The notes: a model not told the origin generated them from the sequence alone. A stretch of DNA of 64,000 nt from Paenibacillus larvae subsp. larvae (GCF_002003265.1 NZ_CP019687.1:3911501-3975500); one strand, 5' to 3'. Counted from the stretch's first letter, positions 37,722 to 47,452 are shown. Numbers and translations are program-made.

Positions 37722-37972
37722 GCTTTTTCCCAACTTTCCGTGCTGACTTGCTTTCTGCTTGCCAGTATATCATATCTGCCCGCTTTTTATTTTGATCCAT
37801 AATTACAACCATCTCAAGGTCCTTAAGAAATTTATGCAAATTGCCGGTAAGAGGATGGCCAAATTTCGGGAAACTAATCCTACAAAGATGCATAGGTATG
37901 TAGTACGCTTCAAACTGCGGCTATGGAGGCCCCGCTTAAGAAGAGGGTTGATGCAGATGAGAGGAGGTACCC

Positions 37973-39868
37973 ATGGATATTTTCAAGAGAATTTCGGAGT
38001 ACCGGACGGAGAAGAATCAGCTGGCTTGGTCGGGCACATTTAAAGATTATATAGAGCTTGTACGGAAAAATCCGGCTATTACCATGACTGCGCATGCGCG
38101 CGTCTATGAGATGATTGCCTCTCATGGGTTCGAAAAGGAAAACGGATACCTGAGATACAAGTTTTTCGACCAGGAAATCTTCGGACTGAACCGGGCCATT
38201 GAAAAACTGGTGGAGGAGTATTTTCACTCCGCTGCCAAAAGGCTTGATGTGCGCAAACGGATTTTACTGTTAATGGGACCTGTCAGCGGGGGGAAATCCA
38301 CATTGGTAACCATGTTAAAACGGGGACTTGAACAGTTTTCCAAAACAGATCTTGGCGCGGTATACGCGATCAAAGGATGTCCGATGCATGAGGAGCCTCT
38401 TCATTTGATTCCCCAAGAACTGAGGGCAGAGGTAGAAGAAGAGCTAAAAATCCGTATTGAAGGCTCATTGTGCCCCTCTTGTCAGATGAGACTGCAAACA
38501 GAATATGGCGGAGATATAGAAAAGGTGGAAGTGGAACGCGTGCTTATTTCTGAAGAAGGGCGCGTTGGTATTGGAACATTCAGCCCCTCTGACCCCAAAT
38601 CCCAGGATATCGCCGACTTGACAGGTAGTATTGATTTTTCCACGATAACGGAGTACGGATCAGAATCTGATCCGAGAGCCTACCGGTTTGACGGGGAACT
38701 GAACAAGGCAAACCGGGGATTAATGGAGTTTCAGGAAATGCTGAAATGTGATGAGAAATTTTTATGGAACTTGCTATCCCTGACGCAGGAAGGCAACTTC
38801 AAAGCGGGCAGGTTTGCGCTAATTTCTGCCGATGAGCTCATTGTAGCTCATACAAATGAATCGGAATATAAATCTTTTATTTCAAATAAGAAAAATGAAG
38901 CGCTTCAGTCGCGGATGATTGTAATGCCCATTCCTTATAATTTAAGAGTAACGGATGAGGAAAAGATTTACGCCAAACTGATCAAACAAAGCGACATGTC
39001 CCACATTCACATAGCTCCCCATGCACTAAGAGCGGCCGCCATTTTCTCCATTTTGACACGTCTTAAAGAAACGAAGAAACAAGGGATGGATCTGCTGAAG
39101 AAAATGCGGATGTACAATGGAGAGTCCGTAGAAGGATATAAGGAAGCCGATCTAAAAGAAATGCAGCATGAGTTTACTGAAGAAGGTATGTCGGGAATCG
39201 ACCCGAGGTATGTCATTAACCGCATTTCAAGTGCCTTAATCCGCCATGACCTTCAATGCATCAATGCACTGGATGTGCTGCGGGCACTTAAAGACGGACT
39301 TGATCAGCATCCCTCCATCACCAAGGATGAGCGGGAAAGGTATTTGAATTTCATTTCCATAGCACGCAAGGAATATGACGAACTGGCCAAGAAAGAAGTA
39401 CAGAAGGCGTTCGTATATTCGTTTGAAGAATCCGCCTGGACACTTTTTGAAAATTACCTTGACAATATTGAAGCATACTGCCATTGGGGCAAAATTAAGG
39501 ACCCCCTGACCGGAGAAGAAATGGATCCGGATGAGCGTCTGATGAGATCGATCGAAGAGCAGATCGGAATATCGGAAAACGCCAAAAAGGCGTTCCGGGA
39601 AGAAATTTTAATCCGCTTGTCCTCTTATTCCCGTAAAAAGAAAAAATTCAACTACAGCAGTCATGAACGCCTTCGTGAAGCAATAGAAAAAAAACTGTTC
39701 GCTGATCTCAAGGACATCGTGAAAATAACAACCTCAACGAAGACACCGGATGAAAAACAGCTTAAAAAGATCAATGAAGTAACGAAGCGTCTTATAGATG
39801 AGCACGGTTACTGCCCGGCCTGTGCAAATGAACTTCTGCGCTATGTGGGAAGTTTACTGAACCGGTAA
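37973..39868 (+). CDS. prkA: PrkA serine protein kinase / AAA+ protein
   Basis: 631 residues. N-terminal AAA domain with Walker A G102-P-V-S-G-G-K-S-T110 and a C-terminal kinase-like domain. Zinc-type cysteine pairs occur at CPSCQ and CPAC. In Bacillus, PrkA is a sporulation-associated protein of the SigE regulon, and in enterics the homologue YeaG works with YeaH and YcgB under starvation. The matching partners, yhbH and spoVR, lie on the minus strand at 56,028-58,609, about 16 kb away. The start has GAGAGGAGG upstream. Confidence 0.95.
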   Translation: MDIFKRISEYRTEKNQLAWSGTFKDYIELVRKNPAITMTAHARVYEMIASHGFEKENGYLRYKFFDQEIFGLNRAIEKLVEEYFHSAAKRLDVRKRILLLMGPVSGGKSTLVTMLKRGLEQFSKTDLGAVYAIKGCPMHEEPLHLIPQELRAEVEEELKIRIEGSLCPSCQMRLQTEYGGDIEKVEVERVLISEEGRVGIGTFSPSDPKSQDIADLTGSIDFSTITEYGSESDPRAYRFDGELNKANRGLMEFQEMLKCDEKFLWNLLSLTQEGNFKAGRFALISADELIVAHTNESEYKSFISNKKNEALQSRMIVMPIPYNLRVTDEEKIYAKLIKQSDMSHIHIAPHALRAAAIFSILTRLKETKKQGMDLLKKMRMYNGESVEGYKEADLKEMQHEFTEEGMSGIDPRYVINRISSALIRHDLQCINALDVLRALKDGLDQHPSITKDERERYLNFISIARKEYDELAKKEVQKAFVYSFEESAWTLFENYLDNIEAYCHWGKIKDPLTGEEMDPDERLMRSIEEQIGISENAKKAFREEILIRLSSYSRKKKKFNYSSHERLREAIEKKLFADLKDIVKITTSTKTPDEKQLKKINEVTKRLIDEHGYCPACANELLRYVGSLLNR

Positions 39869-39985
39869 AGGGCTTACAATCAGGAACTTGAAAGCGAAAA
39901 GGACCGAAGCGTGAACAAAGCCATTTCACACTGCGGTCCTGAACGGTGTAGTGACTGCTGAATCTTTTTTTACAACAAGAAGGAT

Positions 39986-42556
39986 TTAACTTTGCTTTCT
40001 TCTTTTCCCAATCAGGCGGGTGACAAGCAACATGGTACCAGGCAGAGACCTGTTTTTGCGGTAAGCCAAATACTTGCCCTCCCATTTGGGAGAGTATTTA
40101 TCTTTAAAACGGCGAAGTCCGCTGAAACTGTAAGTGTAGTTCACATTATTGAAAATGGCTGCAGCCACCCGTTCTGAGAAGAAGGCTTCCTGAGATTGGC
40201 CGACATTGGACAAAGGAGCCATCCCCATATTAAAGAACCGGTATCCTTTCTCTTTAGCCCATTCGAATAAATGGATGAACATGGCATCCATAATGCCGCT
40301 TGGTGAATCAGGGTAATAACGCATTAAATCAACGGAGAGGTACCCTTCCCGGTATACCGGCATCAGGCTCATGAAAGCCATCATTTTCCCGGCAGAATCC
40401 CTTAGTATGGCGATAGGTGCTTTCTCCAGGTAATGGCGGTCGAAATAGCCGAGTGAGTATCCCTTCTCTTTGCGTTTTCCGATGAAAGCATCGGAAACTT
40501 GTTTCAGCTCGCGGAACCATTCGTCGTCAAAAGGTGGTGTAACCAATTCAAATGTATACCCTTCCCGGTTAAAGCGGTTTTTTAACGCGCGCAGACCGGC
40601 ACGTTTTTTTCCGGAGATGGTGAAGCTGCTTAAATCTATGATAGCCTCTTCCCCCAACTTGAAAAACCGGTATCCCAGATCGTGGTAAAGATACATATAA
40701 TCATTTTCAATCTGATAAAAGACAACAATATAGCCCAGGCGATCGGCATCTTCCAAGAAGTCCTCCAAAATCCCCGGGAAGCTTTCAGGTTCCCCGGAGG
40801 GGTCTCCAAGAACAATAAGGCGCTTGCCGACTCTGGCAAATTGAAGCAAGGTCTTTCCGTCCTTCGAGAAGTAAAACTGTTTGTCACCCAGATAGCCGAG
40901 ATGACTCAAGACATGTCCTCCGTGTTTTTCAAGGAAAGCCTCCAGCTTCCCATCATCGGAAGGTTCCCCTGGAATACCATGCTGCTTACGTTCGAACAGG
41001 AGCAGGGAAAAAGCGAAAAACACAATGACAAACAATGCGGATATGGCTACCATCCAGTGAATTTGCTGAACCGGCATAAAGACCACATCGGTCAGCTCAG
41101 ATTCAAGTTCAGGGTCTTCGGCAAGCCATGTAAAGATAATAGCCAGGTTGTAGTAGACATATTCCAGCAGGATCAAAAGAAGCAGATAACCAATCAAGCT
41201 GGGGATAGTCATCACAGAGCGCTGGCGGTTGAATTTGTTTCTCAGTAAAAATAATACAATCCCGATGAGAACTAATACAACGGCAAGGTTGAATGTGAAG
41301 GAGGCGGCGACACTGAAGAACGCTGCGCCGGCCAAAGCCTGAATGGACATGTTGTAAGCTCTTTTGGTTCTCCGGTAGATCCCTCTTGCCGATAAGATCA
41401 GGGCAATTCCGCATCCCAGAGTGATGGCGTCGGATAAGACCGTAAACCACCCGGGCGAGAACGAACGGATAAAGAGGTCCAAATCCTCATCAATAGGCAT
41501 GACCATATAGAGAATCGTCAGAACCCCGCCGAAAAAAATCAGGACAGATAAAGACCAGTATCCAAGCTTGCTGAGAATGGAACGCTGAAAAGTCCAGAGA
41601 ACGCCTCCAGCTTCCATCGTTTGGCGGACTACCCGGTTTTCCTCAATGTTTTTCATGACCACGCCAGCCATTTCGAAGGCCGCCATAATGAGTCCGATTC
41701 CAAACGGAATAAGATAATAACACAGACGGTACAGGAGCAGGGCAGACAAAACAGTCCCTTTGTCAATACCGTAGCTGGTAATGCCGATAATGTAGACAAG
41801 GTCAAATGATCCCAGGCCCCCGGGAACCAGACTGATCAGACCGGCTACCGCTGCAAGAACGAACGTACCGATGGCAGCGGGAAAAGGAACGTCAATACCG
41901 GTCAGATGGATAATTACATAGGAAGTAATTCCGGCGGAAAACCATTCGATAAAGGAGACCAGTGTATACATGGTCGTTACTTTGGCTGAATTGGTCTCCC
42001 GCCCTTTAAATTTGGAGAAGAGGATGTAGGCGGGAAGGAACGCGAAGACGCCCACAACCGGGATCCACAGCCACTTTTCACTATGAAGAATAGACCTTGC
42101 CGGAAAAACGTCCACAATGACCAATAGTGACAACAAGGAAAGCCCGCTCATAAGAGACGGGGCCATCCAGGCAATGGAACGGATCAACTGGGGGCTGTCT
42201 TTAGTATGCTCGCGAAATAACACAGCGCGAAGACTCGCTCCAGCCAAACCTCTGAATCCAAGGACTCCGTTAAACGAATTGGCAATCCAGGAAACACGGA
42301 ATATTTTCCAAACCGAAACTTTAAGCTTTAAAGCCCGGATCAAAATATAATCATAAAAGAACATGGTTGAAACGGCTATAAGTCCCACAGCGACAGCCAG
42401 ATAGAAACCGCCTTGGGGTATCTGATTGATAGCAGCAATGGACTCCTTAATGGATAATCCGGCTAGCTCTTTTTTTCCCTGGTAAAAGACAAAAAGCAGA
42501 AGCACGATAGGAAATGCGATTTTAGCTACACGCATCCAAGGAAACTTGGAGGACAT
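39986..42556 (-). CDS. mprF: bifunctional lysylphosphatidylglycerol synthase/flippase MprF
   Basis: 856 residues. The N-terminal two-thirds hold about 14 membrane helices (flippase). The C-terminal cytosolic GNAT-like domain (about 540-850) transfers lysine or alanine from aminoacyl-tRNA to phosphatidylglycerol (FLEKHGGHVLSHLGYLGDKQFYFS...DLMRYYP...FNMGMAPL). Positive lipids lower binding of cationic antimicrobial peptides, so it is a general resistance factor and is relevant to bacteriocins such as the one encoded at 61.5 kb. The start at 42556 follows GAAGGTAAT; the annotated upstream frame to 42604 has no site. Confidence 0.95.
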   Translation of the reverse strand: MSSKFPWMRVAKIAFPIVLLLFVFYQGKKELAGLSIKESIAAINQIPQGGFYLAVAVGLIAVSTMFFYDYILIRALKLKVSVWKIFRVSWIANSFNGVLGFRGLAGASLRAVLFREHTKDSPQLIRSIAWMAPSLMSGLSLLSLLVIVDVFPARSILHSEKWLWIPVVGVFAFLPAYILFSKFKGRETNSAKVTTMYTLVSFIEWFSAGITSYVIIHLTGIDVPFPAAIGTFVLAAVAGLISLVPGGLGSFDLVYIIGITSYGIDKGTVLSALLLYRLCYYLIPFGIGLIMAAFEMAGVVMKNIEENRVVRQTMEAGGVLWTFQRSILSKLGYWSLSVLIFFGGVLTILYMVMPIDEDLDLFIRSFSPGWFTVLSDAITLGCGIALILSARGIYRRTKRAYNMSIQALAGAAFFSVAASFTFNLAVVLVLIGIVLFLLRNKFNRQRSVMTIPSLIGYLLLLILLEYVYYNLAIIFTWLAEDPELESELTDVVFMPVQQIHWMVAISALFVIVFFAFSLLLFERKQHGIPGEPSDDGKLEAFLEKHGGHVLSHLGYLGDKQFYFSKDGKTLLQFARVGKRLIVLGDPSGEPESFPGILEDFLEDADRLGYIVVFYQIENDYMYLYHDLGYRFFKLGEEAIIDLSSFTISGKKRAGLRALKNRFNREGYTFELVTPPFDDEWFRELKQVSDAFIGKRKEKGYSLGYFDRHYLEKAPIAILRDSAGKMMAFMSLMPVYREGYLSVDLMRYYPDSPSGIMDAMFIHLFEWAKEKGYRFFNMGMAPLSNVGQSQEAFFSERVAAAIFNNVNYTYSFSGLRRFKDKYSPKWEGKYLAYRKNRSLPGTMLLVTRLIGKRRKQS

Positions 42557-42863
42557 CCGATTACCTTCTTTCATACGTAACTGCATATACTTAATCGTTC
42601 CCATTTTTCAATTGAAACAAAACGAACATAGGAAGTTATGTTGAAAAATGGACGGGGATTGATTTACATGAAACGGCATCCTAATAGCCTGTCTTCAAAA
42701 TCCTGAAAACAGGGTAGAAATTATTATACATAAGTATGGAGAAAAGTAGAACGAAAAAATAGACAAAACGGTAACAAATAGGTAACAGGGTCGGAAATTT
42801 TTTGAAAAGATGTGATAGAAAAACATAAAAGAGAAATGATTTTATGGGAAACGGACTTTAATC
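42557..42863. other. intergenic gap upstream of mprF
   Basis: About 300 bp with no convincing ORF. It should contain the mprF promoter on the minus strand. No operator was recognised. Confidence 0.4.
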
Positions 42864-42949
42864 TTTATCCAAGAATATAGTTTACTCTATAATGGAAAGG
42901 GAAAAATACCGATATACACTTTAAGGATCAAGAAGATTCCGGTATTTTT
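42864..42949 (+). promoter_or_regulatory. promoter followed at once by a terminator-like leader hairpin
   Basis: TTTATC (42864-42869) and TATAAT (42888-42893) with 18 bp between them form a promoter. The predicted RNA begins about 42900 and almost immediately forms AAAAATACCG (42902-42911) / CGGTATTTTT (42940-42949), a ten-bp perfect stem ending in five U. It looks like an attenuator before the small gene at 42979. Confidence 0.5.
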
Positions 42950-42978
42950 GGGCAGAAGACGAAGGAGGCCTGATTAAG

Positions 42979-43176
42979 ATGCGCGGAAACCAAGAACAGA
43001 TACTTAAATTCGGCACCAAAGTCATCGTAAATGACCCCAAATTATACTCTTATAAAGACAGGGGTAAAGTTAAAACCATTGCCAGCATTACATCTTCGGG
43101 TATTCAGTATATAGTGGAATTAGAGTCTGGCATAGAATCTTTATACTATAAGTCCCAGTTAAAGAAAAGAAGATAA
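42979..43176 (+). CDS. 65-residue basic protein of unknown function
   Basis: A soluble, Lys-rich protein (pattern GTKVIVNDPKLYSYKDRGKVKTIASI then a hydrophobic beta region and KSQLKKRR). The G-x-x-V-x-V beginning with GKVKTI resembles a small KOW/SH3-like beta barrel, but this is only a pattern impression. GAAGGAGG is about 11 nt before the ATG. It has its own promoter-hairpin leader and a terminator. Confidence 0.75.
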   Translation: MRGNQEQILKFGTKVIVNDPKLYSYKDRGKVKTIASITSSGIQYIVELESGIESLYYKSQLKKRR

Positions 43177-43209
43177 TACGAATGAAATTATCTTTTCACG
43201 TAATTGAAA

Positions 43210-43240
43210 ATCGTCTAAAGATGAATCAGGCGGTTTTTTT
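43210..43240 (+). terminator. intrinsic terminator
   Basis: ATCGTCT / AGGCGGT pair with two G-U wobbles in RNA, followed by seven T. It works on the + strand only. Confidence 0.7.
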
Positions 43241-43248
43241 GTTTATTT

Positions 43249-43307
43249 AGAAACCGGTAGGCTTCCGTACTTAGGAATCTCGTGACTTTTAGTCATGAGA
43301 GGTTCAA
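43249..43307 (+). mobile_element. orphan right end of an IS200/IS605-type element
   Basis: A conserved hairpin GAATCTCGTGAC-TTTTA-GTCATGAGAGGTTC (one wobble, small bulge) ending in TTCAA, the form of the right-end and guide-RNA 3' hairpins of tnpB-only IS605/IS1341 elements. Just upstream, in frame, is ETGRLPYLGIS-stop, like the tail of a TnpB protein. No transposase is adjacent, so this is a relic. The identification is from memory of the element family's ends. Confidence 0.6.
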
Positions 43308-43388
43308 ACGGTTTACAAAAAGAGGAAAGCAGCGTATACTAAGCGTAATAAAGTTTCCTTGGAGCAACAAAATTGAATATGGAAAAAA

Positions 43389-43403
43389 AGAGAATCATTC
43401 TCA
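43389..43403 (+). promoter_or_regulatory. Fur-like 7-1-7 box upstream of the metal ATPase
   Basis: AGAGAATCATTCTCA: two 6-bp arms around one base, fitting the Fur/PerR-type TGATAATNATTATCA pattern with symmetric A/T-to-G/C differences. It lies about 94 bp before the ATPase start. Regulation by iron or peroxide is inferred and agrees with what is known for Bacillus PfeT. Confidence 0.5.
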
Positions 43404-43408
43404 ATTAT

Positions 43409-43438
43409 CATGCTGCCTCCGGCCCCGGAGGCAGCATG
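43409..43438 (+). repeat. 14-bp perfect hairpin in the metal-ATPase leader
   Basis: CATGCTGCCTCCGG / CCGGAGGCAGCATG with a 2-nt spacer, GC-rich and very stable, 58 bp before the start codon. A short T stretch follows (CGTTTT). Possibly an attenuator or a leftover terminator. Confidence 0.7.
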
Positions 43439-43496
43439 AGTCGTTTTAAGGGGCTTAAAAATGAAATTCATTATCAAATAAAAGGAGATGGGAGAT

Positions 43497-45428
43497 ATGA
43501 CTGCTATAGATATGGGTAAGGTTAATCCTGATTCCGAACATAAAAACAATTCCGGCAAACGCTCTTTCCGGAAAGCCTTATGGGAGGAACCGGAAGTACT
43601 CACAGCTCTTCTGTGCGGAGGATGCCTTGTACTCGCCTGGGCAATATCCGGATTTTCTGCTTTGTTCTCTACATTCTTGTATGGACTTTCTCTTGTGGCA
43701 GGGGGATTTGGCAAAGCGAAAGAAGGACTGGTAACCCTGATCAGGGAGAAGGACCTTGACGTCAACTTGCTGATGGTCTTTGCGGCAATTGGAGCCTGCA
43801 CGATTGGCTATTGGGCGGAAGGAGCTGTTCTGATTTTTATTTTTGCCGTAAGTGGTGCTTTGGAAAGCTATACAATGGGGCGCAGTTCCAAAGATATTTC
43901 GGCTTTGATGGAGCTAAAACCGGAGACGGCCATTTTGTATTCTGATGGTCATGAGACTGAAGTGCCGATTGAACAACTTCAAATGGGAAACCTGATTTTG
44001 GTAAGGCCAGGGGAACGGGTTCCAGCTGACGGACGGATCAGTGAAGGGCAGTCATTTGTAAATGAGTCTTCCCTCACCGGGGAATCAGAGCCGGTTGATA
44101 AGACAGTCGGCGACGATGTCTTTGCGGGGACGTTAAACGGGCAAGGAGCCTTGTTTGTGGAAGTAACCCGGACAAGTGAAAGCAGTCTATTCAGCAAAAT
44201 AATCAAACTGGTGCAGGAAGCTCAAAGTGAGAAACCTGCTTCCCAGCAGTTTATTGAGAAATTTGAACACAGGTATGCAAAAGTAATTGTGGCCGTTACG
44301 CTGATGATGATCCTTATTCCTCCCTTATTACTGAAATGGACTCTGGAAGATACCTTTTATAAGGCTATGGTATTTCTTGTAGTGGCTTCGCCTTGTGCCC
44401 TTGTTGCTTCTATCATGCCGGCTATATTATCTGCTGTATCGAACGGAGCACGGAAGGGACTTCTCATGAAAGGAGGGGCCTATCTGGAGCTATTGGCGGA
44501 TACAAGGGTAGTTACCTTTGATAAAACCGGGACTTTGACAATGGGAAAACTTAAGGTTACGGATTTGATTCCCCTGGGACGCCGGACGGAAGAGGAGGTA
44601 CTTCAAATTACAGCTTCCGTTGAAAGCCTGTCCGAGCATCCTATTGCCAAAGCGATCATTCAGGAAGCGAAATTACGGAAATTGCCTGTGGAACATTCGG
44701 CAGGACTTCAAGCCATAACGGGAAGCGGGGTGGAAGCAAGATACAGAGGCAGCAGATGGAAAGCAGGTAAACCGGATTTTGCGGAACCTTCTCATCTGTC
44801 AGAAGAGTTGAAAGATCAAATTACCGCTCTTCAAAATAGCGGCAAGACGGTTATCGTGCTGGACGGGGAGAAAGAAGCGGCTGCCCTGATCGCACTTCAA
44901 GACCAGATCCGGCCTGAAGCTAAGCAAACAGTGGCCCATCTTAAGGCGCTTGGCATCCGTTGCGTGATGCTCACCGGAGATCAGCCGAGAACAGCGGATG
45001 CCATCGGCAGCGAAGCCGGAGTGGATGAGGTATATGCCGAATTACTCCCGGAACAAAAACTGGATATGATCAAACAACTCCGGGAGCAGTATGGCCACGT
45101 AGTGATGATCGGTGACGGGGTCAACGACGCACCCGCTTTAGCAGGGGCCACTGTTGGAATTGCCATGGGGGCTGCTGGAAGCGATGCGGCCTTGGAGACG
45201 GCAGACGTAGTTCTAATGAATGATGAAATCTGCCGCATAGAAGACGCTGTACGGCTTGGCAAACGGACCAGCCGCATTGTTAAGCAGAATCTCGTGTTTG
45301 CCGTTGCTGTAATCTCCCTCCTGATTGTCTCCAATTTTACTGCCGGCATTCCTCTTCCGCTTGGAGTTATCGGGCATGAAGGGAGCACCATTCTCGTCAT
45401 TCTGAATGGACTCCGATTACTAAGATAA
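43497..45428 (+). CDS. P1B-4-type heavy-metal-transporting ATPase
   Basis: 643 residues. Eight expected helices (fewer than P1A). Membrane metal site SPC (S298-P299-C300) and a HEGST motif near the C-terminus are diagnostic for P1B-4 pumps (CoaT/ZosA/PfeT). The phosphorylation site is D342 in DKTGTLT, with actuator TGES and a C-terminal [10 protein letters not shown]. No N-terminal heavy-metal-associated domain is present. It probably exports Fe2+, Co2+ or Zn2+. The start at 43497 is set by AAAGGAG 9 nt upstream. The Fur-like box argues for iron. Confidence 0.9.
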   Translation: MTAIDMGKVNPDSEHKNNSGKRSFRKALWEEPEVLTALLCGGCLVLAWAISGFSALFSTFLYGLSLVAGGFGKAKEGLVTLIREKDLDVNLLMVFAAIGACTIGYWAEGAVLIFIFAVSGALESYTMGRSSKDISALMELKPETAILYSDGHETEVPIEQLQMGNLILVRPGERVPADGRISEGQSFVNESSLTGESEPVDKTVGDDVFAGTLNGQGALFVEVTRTSESSLFSKIIKLVQEAQSEKPASQQFIEKFEHRYAKVIVAVTLMMILIPPLLLKWTLEDTFYKAMVFLVVASPCALVASIMPAILSAVSNGARKGLLMKGGAYLELLADTRVVTFDKTGTLTMGKLKVTDLIPLGRRTEEEVLQITASVESLSEHPIAKAIIQEAKLRKLPVEHSAGLQAITGSGVEARYRGSRWKAGKPDFAEPSHLSEELKDQITALQNSGKTVIVLDGEKEAAALIALQDQIRPEAKQTVAHLKALGIRCVMLTGDQPRTADAIGSEAGVDEVYAELLPEQKLDMIKQLREQYGHVVMIGDGVNDAPALAGATVGIAMGAAGSDAALETADVVLMNDEICRIEDAVRLGKRTSRIVKQNLVFAVAVISLLIVSNFTAGIPLPLGVIGHEGSTILVILNGLRLLR

Positions 45429-45556
45429 GAGGATTAAGAGGCACAACCGGAAATAAAAATTAAACAGGAAGGGATAAAATCCTCTGAAATGATGGTTTCT
45501 AATCGTGATCGAAAAGAAGAAAGAACTGTTCAGGGGCGGAAGGATTCGGATGATAT

Positions 45557-45950
45557 ATGAAAAAGTGGCTAATGATAGGGAGCGTATCGGCTCCCTTTTT
45601 TGTGTTGATGATTTTAGTTATTTTGATTATAGGTATTTTTGGCGGTACTAAAGCTAGAGAAGAAGAAAACAAAAGTAATAGTGGAATGTATGTTTGTTCA
45701 CCTACAGGAGAAGAGATAAACAAAGAAATGTGGGGGACTGCTTTTTCTCAGGCAGGTTCTTAGGGATAAGGCGAATAAATACATTGAAATAGCGGAAAAA
45801 CAAGGAATTGATCCTGTGCTGTTTGCAGCAATATCTCTACATGAAACCGCATGGGGAAAAAGTTCTGCTGTTACAAAAATAATCCTGGTGGACTTATGTC
45901 GTCTTCCGGTCTAATGGTTTTTCCAACCTTGGACGATGGATTGGAAACTG
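45557..45950 (+). pseudogene. CwlT-like wall hydrolase fragment
   Basis: Begins with an N-terminal membrane anchor (MKKWLMIGSVSAPFFVLMILVILIIG) and a charged stalk. Near 45750 the frame shifts. The next frame encodes ANKYIEIAEKQGIDPVLFAAISLHE, a lysozyme-like/glucosaminidase domain as in CwlT-type enzymes of conjugative elements. A second shift near 45880 leads into NNPGGLMSS. The gene is cut off near 45950 at the IS3 fragment. Its presence suggests a former integrative conjugative element. Confidence 0.55.
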
Positions 45951-45954
45951 ATGC

Positions 45955-46224
45955 TAGACTTTAAATTGGACACAGAGAACTGAGAGTGCGACAATAAAAA
46001 CATTCATAATCGAGGTGTCCGACATGACGAAAAAGTATGACAAGGAGTTCAAACTTCAATCCGTAAGACTTATCCAGGAAGACGGAAAATCGGTGGCGCA
46101 GGTAGCCCGGGAAATGGGCTTGCATGAGAACACGCTTTACCGCTGGATCGCGGAATTTAAGAACGCTGGCAACCAGCCGTCACCTATACGTTTCCCCTAT
46201 AAATATGTGAGCATGCAGGAATAA
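45955..46224 (+). pseudogene. IS3-family transposase OrfA fragment
   Basis: From 46024, YDKEFKLQSVRLIQEDGKS...VAREMGLHENTLYRWIAEFKN is the helix-turn-helix half of IS3-family OrfA. After about 46180 the similarity stops and a short chimeric tail (QPSPIRFPYKYVSMQE) ends at 46224. Left-end-like sequence TTAAATTGGACACAGAG is at 45962-45978. No OrfB or right end is nearby, so the element is dead. Confidence 0.7.
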
Positions 46225-46449
46225 GTGTTACTTCGCTAAAGATAAGGACTTCGTATAGGGGTACCCGCCTATTTTAATTTTCATTGATATATTCGAGAGT
46301 ATGGGATCGCCCGAATAGCTTTTACTAATGTCATTTAGTTGAACTAACATTTATATCTACCTTTCTTTGTAAATATTGGCCACTTTTTCATGAATCTAAT
46401 CCAACAAGAGGTCTATATAGATATTCATCTCAATTTTTTTCTTTAGAAC
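46225..46449. other. gap with no recognised gene
   Basis: AT-rich sequence between the IS3 relic and the minus-strand terminator. Only short spurious ORFs. Confidence 0.4.
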
Positions 46450-46478
46450 GCAAAAAGACGCCGAATAAACCGGCGTCT
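46450..46478 (-). terminator. minus-strand intrinsic terminator
   Basis: On the minus strand GACGCCG / CGGCGTC with a 7-nt loop, followed by TTTTTGCG. It is placed 39 bp after the stop of the 55-residue ORF. Confidence 0.8.
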
Positions 46479-46516
46479 AGTAATTGCTTAGTATTTAATC
46501 AAAATGTAGAAACAAT

Positions 46517-46684
46517 TTAAGGATTTTCTACAAATTCTAAAATAAAAAAGACAAAAAGCTTCCGGTAGCTGTTCTCTATATGAAGTTTGCTTAAAAAAGG
46601 ACAGACTGATCCCGTTGCAAGCAAATCTCCTAGATGTAAATATGACTTTACTTCTTTTTCTACACTTCTGAAAACAGTTTCCAT
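46517..46684 (-). CDS. 55-residue protein of unknown function
   Basis: ATG at 46684 with AAGGGAGGC about nine nt upstream on the minus strand. The N-terminus is amphipathic and charged (METVFRSVEKEVKSYLHLGD), then LLATGSVCPFLSKLH with a single Cys, then a hydrophobic end (LFVFFILEFVENP). A good ribosome site, intact frame and matching terminator support expression. No homologue recognised. Small accessory genes of this size next to element remnants can be toxins, immunity or signalling peptides, but nothing in the sequence decides. Confidence 0.6.
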   Translation of the reverse strand: METVFRSVEKEVKSYLHLGDLLATGSVCPFLSKLHIENSYRKLFVFFILEFVENP

Positions 46685-47086
46685 GGCTTTTTGCCTCCCT
46701 TCTTACTAAATAGTTTTATCTATTTTAATATATATTGATAAAAAAAGCAATCCATCTGAGGGTCTGTTATTGGCATTGTACTAATATAAAACATAACTTT
46801 ACCTGTGGAACCACCAGTAATATTGCAAATTAAGCAAAAGATTTTACAACACCTTATTCCATTGAATTTCCTGATTGCGGAAAAAAAATAAAGAGCTCTC
46901 TTCAGCTATCCTGTCGGTTCAATAAAATCAGTATCATAAACGGACGTTTACGTTTATGGGGCTGATAATCACTTAATCAAGATACAACTTATTTGTGTCT
47001 ATTCTTAGAACTAAAACTCATTCCTAAAAACAAAGTAACATTTTTGTTGGTGCTAATATAGGGTTAAAGGCAACTTTTAGCAGGTG
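46685..47086. other. gap, AT-rich, no recognised gene
   Basis: Should contain the minus-strand promoter of the 55-residue ORF. An AT-rich TTAAAAT-type segment occurs near 46720-46745. Otherwise nothing supported. Confidence 0.35.
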
Positions 47087-47299
47087 ATGAATGATGCACT
47101 TACAAAATTTGGATTAGAAAAGATTTATAAAGAAAAATTGACCGGAACCAGATATAAGGATTGATTTAACTTGAGTGTGAAAGAACTGCTGACACCAGAG
47201 GAAATATTAAACCTTAAAAATTTATCGGAATTTGAATTTACTTCCTATAACAATCTATCAGACTATGATATTGAGGGAATGTTATCCAGTCTTCTATAA
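47087..47299 (+). pseudogene. two short ORF pieces, probable gene remnant
   Basis: 47087-47164 encodes MNDALTKFGLEKIYKEKLTG..., preceded by AGCAGGTG. 47171-47299 (TTG start) encodes 42 residues with KELLTPEEILNLKNLSEFEF and SDYDIEGMLSSLL. Both have protein-like composition and lie 6 nt apart in the same direction but in different frames. They may be two parts of one decayed gene. No family is recognised. Confidence 0.3.
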
Positions 47300-47418
47300 T
47301 CCAATTGGTTATAGTCATTTAATTTCATCCTGGGAATCCTGGGACATGCCCTCTCCTGCTTGAACCGCCCCTATTCAATATTTTTTGATCAAATTTTTTT
47401 ATAAACCAACATAAAAGT

Positions 47419-47452
47419 ATGACACATATTAAACATGACTAATATGTGTCAT
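47419..47452. repeat. 13-bp perfect inverted repeat before the toxin
   Basis: ATGACACATATTA (47419-47431) / TAATATGTGTCAT (47440-47452), 8-nt spacer, about 60 bp upstream of the holin-like toxin start. The 11-mer ATGACACATAT also occurs at the bacteriocin-cluster promoter (63304). Confidence 0.75.
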
